From NCBI GenBank assembly GCA_910584715.1, contig CAJUAN010000011.1, forward strand, positions 19,584 to 83,583: a stretch of DNA of 64,000 nt, given 5' to 3'. Made by a program: the position numbers and the translations under genes. Source of the DNA: an uncultured Oscillospiraceae bacterium. GTDB taxonomy: Bacteria; Bacillota; Clostridia; Oscillospirales; Ruminococcaceae. This document shows positions 42,726-50,956 of the stretch, piece after piece. Position 1 is the stretch's first letter, and every line of letters starts with the position of its first letter. Below the pieces are notes generated by a model. It had not been told where the DNA came from, ran no database searches, and worked only from the letters and a program-made list of their open reading frames with translations.

Positions 42726-44367
42726 TCTGATCCTTGCGTTCTTAATGGCGGCGGCTATGCTTGCCGGCTGTAAGAAGACCGACGAGGATTCGGCGGGGCT
42801 TCCCGACGTAGGGGGAGAAACTTCGTCCGTTTCGCTTACCACAATGACGGTATCCGAATCAGAGACCGAGACGACTACCGAGGAGACCACTACCGTTCCC
42901 GAAGAGACTACAACGGAGGAAACAACCACTGAAAGCGAATCGGAAACAAGCGAGACCGAAACGACTACAACAGCGGCTTCGTCCGAAACAACGACAGCCG
43001 CTTCGACAACTGCTGCAAAGGCTTGGAACGAAACCGAGATCAGCGAGACTCTCTACATAAAGACCTCCTGCTATTCAAGGACGCAGGCTGTCGTAGGCTC
43101 AGAATCCGTTAAGAAATACGACGTCGGCCAGAAGATCAATATTGTGGCGGCGACCGATACAGGCTACTACAAGCTTGCCGACGGAACCTTTATCCACTCC
43201 GATTATGTGACCGACCAGAAGCCCGCGGGATCGGAAACCGTGACCACAACGGCTCCCAAAAAGCCCGCTGTCACCGAGGAAACCACAAAGAAGCAGCCGG
43301 CGGTACCGGGCAATTCATCATATACCAAGAGCTACACTGACAGATATCCTTATCAGCAGCTCAGCAGAGACGAACAGCAGCTTTATGCCGGCATCGTTGA
43401 AGCGGCGGAAAATTTCGAAATGCAGGTCGACGTTCCCATGTCCCTTACTTCCGACGATATAGTTAAGGTATACGCTCTGGTATACAATCAGGAGCCTCAG
43501 CTCTTCTGGCTTTCAAATCTCGTTCCTCCCTCTCTCGGAGGAATGCTCAATCTCCAGTTCGACCTTTCTCCCGAAAAGGCGGCAGAAGCTCAGAAGGAGA
43601 TCGACGCTACCGTAAGCGAGGTAATGAGCAAGGTAAACAGCTACACAAGCACGGTAAGCAAGCTCAAGGTCATTTACGACTGGGTAATCACCCATAACAC
43701 ATTCAGCCTCCAGGGCAACTACAGGACCTGCGGAATCTACAACGGCCTGACTGACGGCGGAGAGCTCCAGTGCCAGGGCTATGCAAAGACAGTCCTTTAT
43801 CTCTGCGACGTAGCGGGAATCGAATGCATGGTCGTTACAGGAAACAACACCGAGGGAAGCACTCACGCATGGAACGTGGTATACTGCGACAACGGATACT
43901 ACATTCTCGACAGCACTTGGGGCGACCCGATGAACTCCTACGGCAGAAGCAGCTACGTGCGTTACCTGTTCTTCCTTGCAAACGACAGCATGATCAAAAA
44001 TACTCACCTCAACATCAGCACCGTCGCAAGAGGAAACGGAAACCGCATCAAGCTCTACGATCCTCCTGCTTGCACAAAGACGGCGTGCTACTACTTCAAG
44101 GCCTACAACAAGGAATACAGCGATCTTGAGACCGCTACTCAGGCTATGTACGCCGAGCTCGACGCTGCGATCGAGGCGGGCAAAAACGTTGCTCATATCA
44201 GAGTGACAGATCATGATATGTGGGAAACCCTCAGAGATAAAAAATACTGGAAGGCTTTCCAGGACTACGCAAAGAAAAAGGACAGCAGCGTAAAGGAACT
44301 CAAGCTCCAGACTTCTCTCACCGAGGATATCCTCGTTGTTGAGTACGACGTGGCATATAAGGACTAA
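42709..44367 (+). CDS. transglutaminase-fold lipoprotein 1, with SH3-like domain
   Basis: 552 residues from the ATG at 42709, overlapping the previous gene by 17 bases, with GAAGGAGAG upstream. Lipobox LAGC (Cys21), then a Thr/Glu/Ser-rich linker (about 40-105), an SH3-like domain (about 113-168), a second linker, and the transglutaminase domain. The catalytic triad is complete: Cys355 (LQCQGYAK), His386 (STHAWN), Asp401 (LDSTWGDP). It could cross-link or cut peptides or peptidoglycan outside the cell. It is the longest of five tandem paralogues. Confidence 0.88.
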   Translation: MKKKISLILAFLMAAAMLAGCKKTDEDSAGLPDVGGETSSVSLTTMTVSESETETTTEETTTVPEETTTEETTTESESETSETETTTTAASSETTTAASTTAAKAWNETEISETLYIKTSCYSRTQAVVGSESVKKYDVGQKINIVAATDTGYYKLADGTFIHSDYVTDQKPAGSETVTTTAPKKPAVTEETTKKQPAVPGNSSYTKSYTDRYPYQQLSRDEQQLYAGIVEAAENFEMQVDVPMSLTSDDIVKVYALVYNQEPQLFWLSNLVPPSLGGMLNLQFDLSPEKAAEAQKEIDATVSEVMSKVNSYTSTVSKLKVIYDWVITHNTFSLQGNYRTCGIYNGLTDGGELQCQGYAKTVLYLCDVAGIECMVVTGNNTEGSTHAWNVVYCDNGYYILDSTWGDPMNSYGRSSYVRYLFFLANDSMIKNTHLNISTVARGNGNRIKLYDPPACTKTACYYFKAYNKEYSDLETATQAMYAELDAAIEAGKNVAHIRVTDHDMWETLRDKKYWKAFQDYAKKKDSSVKELKLQTSLTEDILVVEYDVAYKD

Positions 44368-44380
44368 ACAACAAAGCATA

Positions 44381-44420
44381 CGGGGCGGGGGTCGGATAAG
44401 CATTTCTTCCCCCTGCCCCG
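44381..44420 (+). other. GC-rich hairpin between lipoprotein genes 1 and 2
   Basis: CGGGGCGGGGG pairs with CCCCCTGCCCCG (44409-44420) around an 17-base loop and has no T-run. It may act as a processing or pause site in the leader of gene 2. Confidence 0.5.
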
Positions 44421-44509
44421 ATGTTCGTGACCGAACACATAAGCTGCGGTCACTGCGCCGTAAAAATACGGCAAAAATCCAAGCGAACTTTGAAAGGAAA
44501 TCAATTATT

Positions 44510-45886
44510 ATGTGGAAAAATAAAAAAATATGTTCCGCGCTCGCACTTGCAGCCGCGATAGCAATGCTCGCCTCGGGATGCAGCAGCGGAGAAAACAACG
44601 GCGACTCCGATGAGACTTCCGCATCGGTAAATGTGATAGGCGATCCCGGCAGCGCGGACGGAACAAACGCATCGGACGGATCACCGGTTGAAGCGGTAAC
44701 GGTTACCGACGAAAACGGCGAGGCCGTTACCGGTGTGGACGGAGACGTTCTTTCGCAGCCTGTCGTTACCGAAATAGATCCTGCGCACACCCTCAGCGAG
44801 GACGATATCCTCAGCGCAATGGGTACTACGGCAGCTCCCCCTCAACTCAACATCAGCCAGACCAATACAGAAAGATACGGCTACTCCACCCTTACAGCGG
44901 AAGAGAAAAAGCTCTATGACGACATTGTCGCGGGTATCGAAGGTCTTCGCTATAAGATATGCGACGAGGACGCCTATTCCCTTGAGGAATGGTCCAAAAT
45001 ATACGGTCTTGTTTATATGCAGGAGCCTCGTCTTTTCTATATGAACGCCAAGCTCAAGGTCGGAAAGCTTTTCTATCTCACAAAGGACGCTGCCGCGATC
45101 AACGAAATGCAAAAGTCCATCGACGCGGTAGCCGACAAGCTCGTCGCCGAAGCTAACGGAAAATCCTCAACCTTTGAAAAGCTCAAGGTGTTCCACGACT
45201 ACCTTGTCCTGAATTCCACCTTCGAGCTCAAGGACGAAATCACAAACTACAACGCCACCATTTACAACGCTTTCGGAAGCGGCGAGCCCCAGGGAAATAT
45301 CCAGTGCGCAGGCTACGCCAAGGCTATGCAGTACCTTTGCGACAAGGCGGGGATCGTCAGCATGGTCGTAACAGGCGAGACCAATCAGGGTCAGACCCAC
45401 GCATGGAACGTTATCGACATAGACGGCAAATGGTACAACCTTGACGCAACATGGGACGACCCGATCCTCAACACTCCTAACTACAAAAATATCCGCTATA
45501 ACTTTTTCCTCGTTCCCGACAGCGGAATACACAATATAACCCATATGCACGTTGGTCAGAAGAAGCTTTCCAACGGCAACTATGTCACATACTTCACCCC
45601 CCCTGCCTGCGTTGACAACGATCAGAACTACTTTGTAAAAACAGGCAAGGTCTACAGCGACCTTGATTCCGCCGACAACGCTATCAAAGCCGAAATCGAA
45701 AGGGCGGCTAAGGACGGTTCAAGAACAGCGCAGATCGCAGTAAGCTCAAAGGAGCTTTATAAGCAGATATATGACAAGAAAATGGACTACAACGATTACG
45801 CCAAAGGCTTCTCCGGCGTTAAGGGCGTCAGCGACGAATGCAGCGAAAGCCTGCTCCTGATCGAATTTGACGTTATTTACAACTGA
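44510..45886 (+). CDS. transglutaminase-fold lipoprotein 2
   Basis: 458 residues from the ATG at 44510 with GAAAGGAAA upstream. Lipobox ASGC (Cys24), an Asp/Ser/Gly/Val linker to about 110, then the family domain: Cys266 (NIQCAGYAK), His297 (QTHAWNV), Asp312 (NLDATWDDP). The domain starts with the conserved YSTLTAEEKKLYDDIV. No SH3-like domain. The linker is acidic. Confidence 0.88.
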   Translation: MWKNKKICSALALAAAIAMLASGCSSGENNGDSDETSASVNVIGDPGSADGTNASDGSPVEAVTVTDENGEAVTGVDGDVLSQPVVTEIDPAHTLSEDDILSAMGTTAAPPQLNISQTNTERYGYSTLTAEEKKLYDDIVAGIEGLRYKICDEDAYSLEEWSKIYGLVYMQEPRLFYMNAKLKVGKLFYLTKDAAAINEMQKSIDAVADKLVAEANGKSSTFEKLKVFHDYLVLNSTFELKDEITNYNATIYNAFGSGEPQGNIQCAGYAKAMQYLCDKAGIVSMVVTGETNQGQTHAWNVIDIDGKWYNLDATWDDPILNTPNYKNIRYNFFLVPDSGIHNITHMHVGQKKLSNGNYVTYFTPPACVDNDQNYFVKTGKVYSDLDSADNAIKAEIERAAKDGSRTAQIAVSSKELYKQIYDKKMDYNDYAKGFSGVKGVSDECSESLLLIEFDVIYN

Positions 45887-45897
45887 TTGGAAACGAT

Positions 45898-47061
45898 ATG
45901 AAAAGACGAATTTCCGCTGTCGTTCTCTGTGCGGTCCTTGCGGCGGCTTTCCTGTCCTCTTGCCGGAGAGTCGCCGAAGTACCGTCGGGGACCGAAGCAA
46001 AAACAAACGACAATTACTACAGTGAAAGCGGCGATTTTGTCTCTCCCGTGTATGCATCTCTTTCCGAGGAAGAACAGGCTGTCTACGACAAGATAAAGAC
46101 CGCGGTCTCAAGCTTCAGGGATACGGTGTCTTTCGATCCGCCTATTTCAAGGGATACGGCGGGAAAGATCTACAGGCTGGTATACTCCCAGGAGCGCAGC
46201 TATTTCTGGCTGAGCAATCTTTTTTATGCTCCGGAAAGCGAGATATCGGTGCTCAGGCTCCATTACCTTTATGAAAAGGAAGACGCTGAAATAAAGCGCG
46301 CGGAGCTTGATCTGGCTGCCTCCACAATATTGGGGGAGCTTCCGGAAAACGCCTCCGACTTTGACAAGATCGTGTACTTTCACGACAAGATCGCCACAAC
46401 CTGCACATTCAGCAATACTGCGGAGCACGTCAATTCCGCATACGGAGTCCTTGTGACCGGTTTCGGGCAATGCGAGGGGTACGCTGCGGCAATGACCGCG
46501 CTGTGCGACAAAGCCGGCATACCTAACTACACCGCGTTCGGCGAAACTGCCGAGGGCGTTTCCCATGCGTGGAACAAGGTTCTTGCGGACGGAAACTGGT
46601 ACAACGTTGACTGCACCTGGGACGATCCAATACTGAACAGGAACGACCCGGGCTTTGTGCGCCACGACTATCTTATGGTAAAGGACAGCGAAATAGAGGG
46701 AAAGACCCATTTCCCAAGCGAGCTTTGCAAGGGTCTTACCTCCTGCGAAAGCGGCGACCTTAATTATTTTAAGGGAAAAGATATTCTGTTCGACACCGCC
46801 GCCGAAGCCACCGAAGCCCTTACGGCGCAGATAAAATCGGCGGGACTTGCAGGCAAAAGAGAAGCGGAGATACGGCTGTCCTCAGAAAGCGCGTATTTTG
46901 CCGCTATGGCAAGACTTTTCGACAGCGGGGAACTGAAAAACATAATCGAAGACATAAACGGAAGCTGCGGTACAAGAATACGTTCAGCTTATAAGCATAA
47001 CAACGACGATATGCATATAATCCATATATCGCTCATATATGAATCCGACCCAGAGGAATGA
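45898..47061 (+). CDS. transglutaminase-fold lipoprotein 3
   Basis: 387 residues. Lipobox LSSC (Cys22) and almost no linker: the domain begins about residue 50 (VYASLSEEEQAVYDKIK). Cys192 (GFGQCEGYAAAMT), His223 (VSHAWNK), Asp238 (NVDCTWDDP). Starts 11 bases after gene 2. Confidence 0.87.
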   Translation: MKRRISAVVLCAVLAAAFLSSCRRVAEVPSGTEAKTNDNYYSESGDFVSPVYASLSEEEQAVYDKIKTAVSSFRDTVSFDPPISRDTAGKIYRLVYSQERSYFWLSNLFYAPESEISVLRLHYLYEKEDAEIKRAELDLAASTILGELPENASDFDKIVYFHDKIATTCTFSNTAEHVNSAYGVLVTGFGQCEGYAAAMTALCDKAGIPNYTAFGETAEGVSHAWNKVLADGNWYNVDCTWDDPILNRNDPGFVRHDYLMVKDSEIEGKTHFPSELCKGLTSCESGDLNYFKGKDILFDTAAEATEALTAQIKSAGLAGKREAEIRLSSESAYFAAMARLFDSGELKNIIEDINGSCGTRIRSAYKHNNDDMHIIHISLIYESDPEE

Positions 47062-47087
47062 TTTTTTACTAAAGGAGCGTGCGGCAA

Positions 47088-48686
47088 GTGCGGAAAAACA
47101 TGCAAAGAAAATTTATTTACCTTATGACCGCGGCTGCCGTATGCACTGCGCTGCTGACAGGCTGCCTTGAAGGAGCCGCCGCCGACTGGGAGGACACTCT
47201 TCCGGCGGTCGAAACGGAAAGCTCCCGCCCCACGGCAGTCTACCTTACGGAAGAAACCACCGAAAGCAGTCCGCCGATAACATTCCCTGATACCGAGCCC
47301 ACAAAGCGCACAGCTTTTTCGGAAACAGGTCCGGAGCTTGCCACAACGACGACCCGGAAAAGTGAAACTGCCGCTTCCTCCGATATTTCCACGGTTCCGG
47401 ACGTGCCCAATGTTCCCATTTCGGAATTTACAAGCACTACCCCGTTAAACCTGGCGACTACAACAGCGTCGTCCGAAACATCTCCTGTTCAGACGTCTCC
47501 GTCGGAAAAATCCGCGTCTTCGGATTCCTCTTCACTGTCGCTGCGCGAAACCTACTCCTTTTCAAACTCATCCGGTTCTTCCTACGAGACGACCGGATAT
47601 CTTGATACCGAAACAAGCACTGTCGGCGCTCCTGCGGCTGCTTCTGCCGCCGATCTGAAGCGTCCCTACAGCTATCGTTTCCTGGACGAAAAGCAGACCT
47701 ATATCTACGATGAGATAATTAATGCCGCGGAACAGTACGGAAGCTCAATTACTTTTTCTTCCGACAAAAGCATTGCCTCCGAGGACTACTGCGACGTTTA
47801 CCAGATAATATACGACGACGAGCCGTCGCTGTTCTACCTGGACAAAAAAATGCAGTACGCCGTAAATTCCTCAACTAAAAAACTTGCCAGCGCAAAGCTG
47901 TTTTACAAGTACGGCAGCAGCGAGATATATAAAATGCAAAACGAAATAGACGCGGAAGTAAACAAGATATTTGCCATGGTATCCGACGACATGACGGACT
48001 ATGACAAGATCAAGCTTTTCCACGACATTCTGGCGTCTACCGTCGTTTACGACGAAAGCGCACCCAACTGCCGCGATATATACGGAGTATTCGTTGACAA
48101 AAAGGCTATCTGCGGAGGATACTCAAAAGCTTTCTCTTACCTTTGCAGCAAGGCGGGTATAGAGACCGCCACCGTCACAGGCGACGCGGACGGTCAGCCC
48201 CATATGTGGAACAAGGTCAGAATTGACGGAAAATGGTATAACATTGACGTAACGTACGCCGTATCAAACGAATCCGAAAGCAGCTATGTCAGATACGATT
48301 ATTTCTGCGTGCCTGACAAAATGCTGGAAGACAGCCGCACGGTCTATGAGCAGAGCTACAAATATCCTGAAGCCGATTCGGACGAATACGGCTATTTTGC
48401 ACAGAACGGTCTTGTTGCCGACAGCTGGACGGAGACAAAGATAATCCTCCGCGACGAGCTTATCAGGTGCTCTGAGGATAAGACCTCGCCGGTACAGGTA
48501 AAATGCTCCGACCGCAAGGTATATGAAGAGGCAGTCTACAATCTGTTTGACAATTCCAGTAAGCAGGCTCTCAATATTTACGAGGAAGCATACCCAGACG
48601 CTGAAAACAAATTCAACACTTCCGTTGTTAATTTCAGCTACGACGCAACATCATTGGTCATAAAGCTGTTCCCGGAATATGATTGA
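47088..48686 (+). CDS. transglutaminase-fold lipoprotein 4
   Basis: 532 residues from GTG 47088, ten bases after AAAGGAG; a GTG at 47079 and an ATG at 47100 are alternatives. Lipobox LTGC (Cys26), then a 160-residue Ser/Thr/Pro-rich linker, then the domain with Cys342 (AICGGYSK), His372 (QPHMWNK) and Asp387 (NIDVTYAVS). The usual DPTW-like strand reads DVTYAV here. The long linker suggests it reaches through the wall. Confidence 0.86.
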   Translation: MRKNMQRKFIYLMTAAAVCTALLTGCLEGAAADWEDTLPAVETESSRPTAVYLTEETTESSPPITFPDTEPTKRTAFSETGPELATTTTRKSETAASSDISTVPDVPNVPISEFTSTTPLNLATTTASSETSPVQTSPSEKSASSDSSSLSLRETYSFSNSSGSSYETTGYLDTETSTVGAPAAASAADLKRPYSYRFLDEKQTYIYDEIINAAEQYGSSITFSSDKSIASEDYCDVYQIIYDDEPSLFYLDKKMQYAVNSSTKKLASAKLFYKYGSSEIYKMQNEIDAEVNKIFAMVSDDMTDYDKIKLFHDILASTVVYDESAPNCRDIYGVFVDKKAICGGYSKAFSYLCSKAGIETATVTGDADGQPHMWNKVRIDGKWYNIDVTYAVSNESESSYVRYDYFCVPDKMLEDSRTVYEQSYKYPEADSDEYGYFAQNGLVADSWTETKIILRDELIRCSEDKTSPVQVKCSDRKVYEEAVYNLFDNSSKQALNIYEEAYPDAENKFNTSVVNFSYDATSLVIKLFPEYD

Positions 48687-48815
48687 ATTGTCATTATCCG
48701 GTCTGAATATCCGCACTGACAGTTGTTAATACTTACAGTCAGCAGCCCCGATCCGGACTTCAAAAGCTGATCAAACACATTCGGATCTCCCTGCTGCGTT
48801 CGGGAGGCACAGTAT

Positions 48816-50027
48816 TTGCGAAAATTTAAAACTACAGCTATCGCTTCGGCAGCCGCGCTTATACTCTGCGCTCTTATTTCGGGCTGCTCGGACAGCCAAA
48901 ACGTTGAATACCACGTCTATTCGGACGGAGTTATTCTTGATTCCGGCTTTATAGCTCCCTCCGAAAACAAAAAAAGCAGCTATGCCGATTTTTACATTCC
49001 CGAAGGAATGGAAACAAATTATTACAGAACATATTCCCTTAACGACAGTGAACGCGAAATCTATGAGGATACCGTCAAAAATCTCGGAAAGCTCAGGGAT
49101 AAGGTGATACTTCCCGTAGAATCGAATACCTACGGCCGCATACTCGAAATGATACGGCTTGAACAGCTTTCGTTCAATCATATTTCAATGTGGAAGCTCG
49201 GTGAATATTCTACATCGGATCAGGGATTTGAAGTAAACTTCAGTTACCGCCTTACCGCTGATGAAATAAGCAGCATGAATATGGCAGCCGAAAGAGCTGC
49301 AAAGGACATAATATCCCGGCTTACTCCCGATATGGACGACTATGAAAAACTGAAATTTTTTCACGACTATCTTGTCCTCAACTGCGAGACCGACTCCGAA
49401 GACGAGTACGCCGACACTATTTACGGCGCTCTCGTACGCAAAAAAGCCTTGTGCGAAGGCTATACCAAAGCGTTTTCATACCTGTGCAATCTTGCGGATA
49501 TAGAAAATGTCATCGTCACAGGCAAAACCTATGTCCCTCATATGTGGAACATGGTCAAGCTGAACGGGAACTGGTACCATGTGGACGTAACATGGGATAA
49601 GCCCGACGACGAGCTTCACGAAAAATATCCCGATTGTATCCTGTATCAATACTTCATGGTAACGGACTCGGTAATAAAAAACAATCACACCATTGTCCCC
49701 TATCCTGCCGAGCCGCCCAAGGCCTACGGTACTGAGGAGAACTATTTTGTCCGCGAGGGCGCGGACGTTACCTCGGACAGCGAACTGCTTACCGCTGCCG
49801 AAAACGCTATCATTGACGCAGTAAAAAGCAGAAAAACCAGCGCCATGATAAAATTCTCCACCACCGATCTGTATTTGTCCTCTCTTGCCGACCTTGATAA
49901 CGAAGAACTGTTTACTCCCGTAATAGAGCGCGTGAACGCGGAATGCGGAGAAAATATCGGTCTGCTCTGGACAGATTATTACGGACAGTACCGTATACTT
50001 ACCTTTATAATCAATTACAAAAACTAA
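48816..50027 (+). CDS. transglutaminase-fold lipoprotein 5
   Basis: 403 residues from a TTG start with GGGAGG 8 bases upstream. Lipobox ISGC (Cys24), short linker, then the domain: Cys213 (ALCEGYTK), His242 (VPHMWNM), Asp257 (HVDVTWDKP). It is 129 bases after gene 4 and ends the set, with a terminator after it. Confidence 0.86.
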   Translation: MRKFKTTAIASAAALILCALISGCSDSQNVEYHVYSDGVILDSGFIAPSENKKSSYADFYIPEGMETNYYRTYSLNDSEREIYEDTVKNLGKLRDKVILPVESNTYGRILEMIRLEQLSFNHISMWKLGEYSTSDQGFEVNFSYRLTADEISSMNMAAERAAKDIISRLTPDMDDYEKLKFFHDYLVLNCETDSEDEYADTIYGALVRKKALCEGYTKAFSYLCNLADIENVIVTGKTYVPHMWNMVKLNGNWYHVDVTWDKPDDELHEKYPDCILYQYFMVTDSVIKNNHTIVPYPAEPPKAYGTEENYFVREGADVTSDSELLTAAENAIIDAVKSRKTSAMIKFSTTDLYLSSLADLDNEELFTPVIERVNAECGENIGLLWTDYYGQYRILTFIINYKN

Positions 50028-50043
50028 TACCGATAACCAAATA

Positions 50044-50094
50044 AAAAATCTGCGCTGAAATTTGCATATACGACTTCGGCGCAGATTTTTATTT
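50044..50094 (+). terminator. terminator of the transglutaminase operon
   Basis: AAAAATCTGCGC (50044-50055) pairs perfectly with GCGCAGATTTTT (50079-50090), 23-base loop, then ATTTC. Confidence 0.8.
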
Positions 50095-50119
50095 CATTTT
50101 TAATCGGCTGTCAGAATAA

Positions 50120-50154
50120 AAGACCGCCTTTTCACACCGAAAAAAAGCGGTCTT
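50120..50154 (-). terminator. terminator of the SDR operon
   Basis: AAGACCGC (50120-50127) and GCGGTCTT (50147-50154) form an 8-bp stem; on the minus strand it is followed by TTATTC. Confidence 0.6.
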
Positions 50155-50165
50155 GTCGCGGATAT

Positions 50166-50918
50166 TCAGCCTTTTCTGGACTGAAAAAGCCTTGTTACTG
50201 CCGCAAGAAGCATATCGGGAATAAAGCGTGAAGCGATCACAGCCGCCTTGACGGACGGCGTGGGCAGTATCAGCGCCTTACGAGCAAACATTCCCCTGAC
50301 GGCGCATTCCGCTGCGTATTCACTGGAAATTCCCCTGAGAGCGAATTTTACTCCGGCAGTACTGTTAAAATGAGTATCCACAGGTCCGGGGCAGAATGCT
50401 CCGATGTATACCCCGCTGCGCTGACAGCGCAGTTCCTCCCGAACAGCCTCGGTAAGCCGCACCACATAGTTTTTAGTGGCGTAATAGGTAGCCATCAGGG
50501 GTCCCGGCATAAATCCGGCTATGGAAGCAACATTGAGTATATAGCCCTTGTCGCGGGCGGAAAAATCCCTGAGGAACAGCTTTGTCAGTATATGCACCGC
50601 GCCGACATTCACGTCTATCATGTCAAGTTCCCTGTCAAGCTCGGTGACGCTGAATTTTCCGTACAGACCGAAACCCGCGTTGTTCACCAGAATATCCACG
50701 CCGTATGCCGATGCCTCCCTGTACAGGCGCAGACATTCATCGCGGCGCGAAATGTCCGCCGTTATTATCTTTACCCGCCTTGCGCCTATCTCCTGTCTGA
50801 GATCCTCCAGGCTTTTCCTGTCCCTTCCCGTAATAATAAGTCTGACTCCCCTGCTTCCCAGCTTTCGGGCAATATCTCTTCCGATCCCCGAACTTGCGCC
50901 TGTTACTAAAGCCGTCAT
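50166..50918 (-). CDS. short-chain dehydrogenase/reductase
   Basis: 250 residues from the ATG at 50918 (GGAGGG 7 bases upstream). Rossmann motif TGASSGIG, ADISRRDE, NNAGFG, the catalytic Ser in NVASIAGF and YxxxK in YYATKNYVV, and a PGPVDT loop. It uses NAD(P)H; the substrate is unknown. It ends a four-gene run. Confidence 0.9.
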   Translation of the reverse strand: MTALVTGASSGIGRDIARKLGSRGVRLIITGRDRKSLEDLRQEIGARRVKIITADISRRDECLRLYREASAYGVDILVNNAGFGLYGKFSVTELDRELDMIDVNVGAVHILTKLFLRDFSARDKGYILNVASIAGFMPGPLMATYYATKNYVVRLTEAVREELRCQRSGVYIGAFCPGPVDTHFNSTAGVKFALRGISSEYAAECAVRGMFARKALILPTPSVKAAVIASRFIPDMLLAAVTRLFQSRKG

Positions 50919-50956
50919 TGTCAGCCCTCCGTTTTCTTGGTTTTTCAAGGTTTGAC

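Noticed and set aside
43513..44790. 425-codon minus-strand frame under transglutaminase genes 1 and 2
   Set aside because: Spans two plus-strand lipoprotein genes that both have lipoboxes and catalytic triads; no initiation signals.
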